Part shown: positions 32,558 through 34,190 of the stretch, piece after piece
How the letters are laid out: every line of letters begins with the position of its first letter
How positions within the stretch are numbered: the stretch's first letter is position 1
Origin: Lachnospiraceae bacterium
GTDB lineage: Bacteria; Bacillota; Clostridia; Lachnospirales; Lachnospiraceae
DNA length: 34,190 bases
Assembly: GCA_011959105.1 (NCBI GenBank)
Contig: BLLU01000210.1
Location: 1 to 34,190, forward strand
Direction: 5' to 3'
Program-made: the position numbers and the translations under genes
The notes under the pieces: generated by a model
What the model was told of the DNA's origin: nothing
Seen by the model: only the letters and a program-made list of their open reading frames with translations
The model's database searches: none

Positions 32558-33750
32558 GCCCCATAAGCCACAGCCCGCATCCGCAGATGATGGTATTCTT
32601 CCAGATTGGGCTGTAAGTTGTGCATATAAACAATGGACAGACCCTCCTCCGGGGAGGCTTCCGCCCAGGTCCCGGAGCCGCCGGTCCAGCCGAACTGACC
32701 CGGGAAGCCGTTGTGCTGTCCGGCATAACGGTCCAACAGCACGCGCACCCCGTAGCCGTAACCGTATCCCGCCAGATAATTGTTGGAGAAATCCTCCTGC
32801 AGCATCCGGGGGCTGAGAGCATTGGAGCGCATCAGATCAATGGTCTTGCGGCCCAGCAGTTTTACGCCGTTGTAGGAGCCGCCGCAGGCCAGCATCTGCA
32901 TCAGCTTCGTGTAGTCCCGGCAGTTGGTGATGACCCGGGAGAAGCCGGGGACGGTTCCCAGAGGACCTACAAACAGGGCCTCTCTGGCAGGATCCGGCAC
33001 GAAGAAGGCGTCTGGGTCCCCCAGGCTTTTTCCGGGTTTCAGATAGTAGTCCTTCACAAGACGCTCTTTCAGGTCCCCCCACAGGAAATTGGCGGAACTG
33101 TCCATTCCCAGGGGTTCGAACAGCATTTCCCGAAGTACCAGTTCGGCGCTTTTGCCGCAGATTTCCTCCAGCAGCCCTGCCGTGAGTTCGCTGGCGAAGC
33201 CGTACAGGAACCGGGTGCCGGGCTCAAAGGCCAGGGGTACCCGGGATGCGGCCCGGATCTGGTCCCGCAGCGTAAAGTATCCTTTCTCCCGCAGTTCTTT
33301 CATCTCCCTGGCCATGGCCATCGCCGTGGGGTGGCTCTGTACCGGAACGCCGCCCAGGATCATTTCATAGGGGAGCCCGCAGGTCATCTGGAAGATATGC
33401 CGTACCAGAATGGGCTTTTCCACGGGCACAACTTCCGACATCCCATTTGGCAGCGTCACCAGTTTCACAGCATTTTTATATTCCGGAAAATATTCGTACA
33501 GGGGATCCGTCATGAGAAAGTGTCCCTGCTCGAAAAGCATCATGGCCGCGGTATACAGAGCGATCTTGGTCAGAGAGGCCTGCCGGAACACATGATTCGC
33601 GTTCAGCGGCACAGCCCCTTCCCGGTCGGCCCATCCAAAATAGTTTTCATACAGGATTTCTCCTTTTCTGGCGATGACACAGCTGCAGTTTGGCAGTCCG
33701 TCGTCCACGTATTTTTGCAGCAGTCTGTCCAATTCTTTAAAGTCAGCCAT
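32527..33750 (-). CDS. Serine hydrolase, class C beta-lactamase family (second copy)
   Basis: 407 aa with no signal peptide. Ser59-x-x-Lys62 in QASLTK, YGFASELTAG as second motif, FGWTGGSGTWAEA as third. The sequence DYTKLMQMLACGG to IVYMHNL is very close to the partial third copy next to it and more distant from the first copy. The start ATG has AGAGGAAAAT upstream on the minus strand; a longer in-frame start up to 33843 would overlap the preceding gene. It follows the third copy by 40 bp on the same strand, so the two form a tandem pair. Confidence 0.88.
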   Translation of the reverse strand: MADFKELDRLLQKYVDDGLPNCSCVIARKGEILYENYFGWADREGAVPLNANHVFRQASLTKIALYTAAMMLFEQGHFLMTDPLYEYFPEYKNAVKLVTLPNGMSEVVPVEKPILVRHIFQMTCGLPYEMILGGVPVQSHPTAMAMAREMKELREKGYFTLRDQIRAASRVPLAFEPGTRFLYGFASELTAGLLEEICGKSAELVLREMLFEPLGMDSSANFLWGDLKERLVKDYYLKPGKSLGDPDAFFVPDPAREALFVGPLGTVPGFSRVITNCRDYTKLMQMLACGGSYNGVKLLGRKTIDLMRSNALSPRMLQEDFSNNYLAGYGYGYGVRVLLDRYAGQHNGFPGQFGWTGGSGTWAEASPEEGLSIVYMHNLQPNLEEYHHLRMRAVAYGAYSPSRSSAP

Positions 33751-33790
33751 ATTTTCCTCTCTTTTCCGCCGCGGATGCGGCCGCTTTGGA

Positions 33791-34190
33791 TTATAACAGC
33801 CCGTAGGAGACGGTGCGCACCCGGGGATGGTAGTATTGCTCACCGCTGGGAATCAGATTGTGCATATAGACGATGGAAAGCCCCTCCTGGGGATCCGCCT
33901 CGCACCAGGTCCCGAAGCCGCCGGTCCAGCCGAAGGAACCCACGGAGCCGTTTAAGTCTCCCCGGGCTCTGTCAAGCAGCGTGCGGAATCCGTAGCCATA
34001 GCCATACCCGGGCTCCGGGAAGTCCGCAAGCTGAACTTCATCCAATCCGTTGGAACGCATCAGGTCGATGGTCCCCCGGGACAGGATGCGTCTGCCTTCC
34101 CATACGCCGCCGCAGGCCAGCATCTGCATCAGATGGGAATAATCTTCCACATTGGAGAACGAGGCGGGCTGGGCCCGGCTGTTCTCCAAT
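33791..34190 (-). CDS. Serine hydrolase, class C beta-lactamase family (third copy, cut by window end)
   Basis: Only the C-terminal 133 residues are inside the window; the start lies beyond base 34190. DYSHLMQMLACGG, TIDLMRSNGL, YGYGYGFRTLLDR, FGWTGGFGTW and EGLSIVYMHNL each have a near-identical counterpart in the second copy, so this is a recent tandem paralogue. The catalytic Ser-x-x-Lys part is not visible. Confidence 0.85.
   Translation of the reverse strand, partial: LENSRAQPASFSNVEDYSHLMQMLACGGVWEGRRILSRGTIDLMRSNGLDEVQLADFPEPGYGYGYGFRTLLDRARGDLNGSVGSFGWTGGFGTWCEADPQEGLSIVYMHNLIPSGEQYYHPRVRTVSYGLL

Overview
The window looks like a piece of a Firmicutes/Clostridia chromosome, most likely a gut Lachnospiraceae. 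The grounds are strong AGGAGG-type ribosome binding sites, GC-rich codon use over most of its length, and a gene mix typical of those bacteria: GH127 arabinofuranosidase, DUF4867, a COG2407 sugar isomerase, MATE exporter, HelD and repeated serine hydrolases. The first ~1.5 kb is visibly AT-rich and looks foreign. It holds a frameshifted remnant of an Rhs/YD-repeat protein and a 317-aa HEPN-like protein.

Layout. (1) 1-1.55 kb: Rhs debris and the HEPN-like gene. (2) 1.9-12.7 kb: a ten-gene block on the + strand. Its first half is a dispersed phosphorelay: a stand-alone HPt, a response regulator with an intact HD-GYP c-di-GMP phosphodiesterase, a soluble PAS histidine kinase, and a second response regulator whose HD-GYP domain has lost key metal ligands. 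The second half is a full chemosensory set, cheR-cheB-cheY-cheA-cheW and one receptor. No flagellar or pilus gene is present in the window. (3) 12.8-15.0 kb: an acyltransferase-3 membrane protein and a LacI regulator. (4) 15.0-20.7 kb: housekeeping genes helD (-), an lspA-like gene (+), aroA (-), and divergent cysK followed by a cysteine-rich Rrf2 regulator. (5) 20.8-28.2 kb: a sugar region with GH127 beta-L-arabinofuranosidase, a divergently read LacI regulator, a xylulokinase-family kinase, a DUF4867 protein and a FucI/AraA-like isomerase. (6) 28.4-34.2 kb: a MATE exporter, a membrane diguanylate cyclase with tandem GGDEF domains (the first degenerate), and three class C beta-lactamase-like serine hydrolases, the last cut by the window edge.

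How the genes may work together. Block 2 reads as a chemosensory array whose output is c-di-GMP turnover rather than, or as well as, a flagellar motor. One HD-GYP protein keeps all recognisable catalytic residues, its neighbour looks like an inactive copy, and the kinase carries a C-terminal HPt-like domain with Glu where the phospho-His should be. Its first HD-GYP gene has a promoter enclosed in a perfect 8-bp inverted repeat. An apparently active diguanylate cyclase lies 17 kb downstream. This block is the best candidate in the window for a little-described system. The sugar region probably takes up and processes released L-arabinose or a related pentose, using an isomerase, an FGGY kinase and a DUF4867 protein instead of textbook AraA/AraB/AraD. 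All calls come from reading the sequence; no database search was run.
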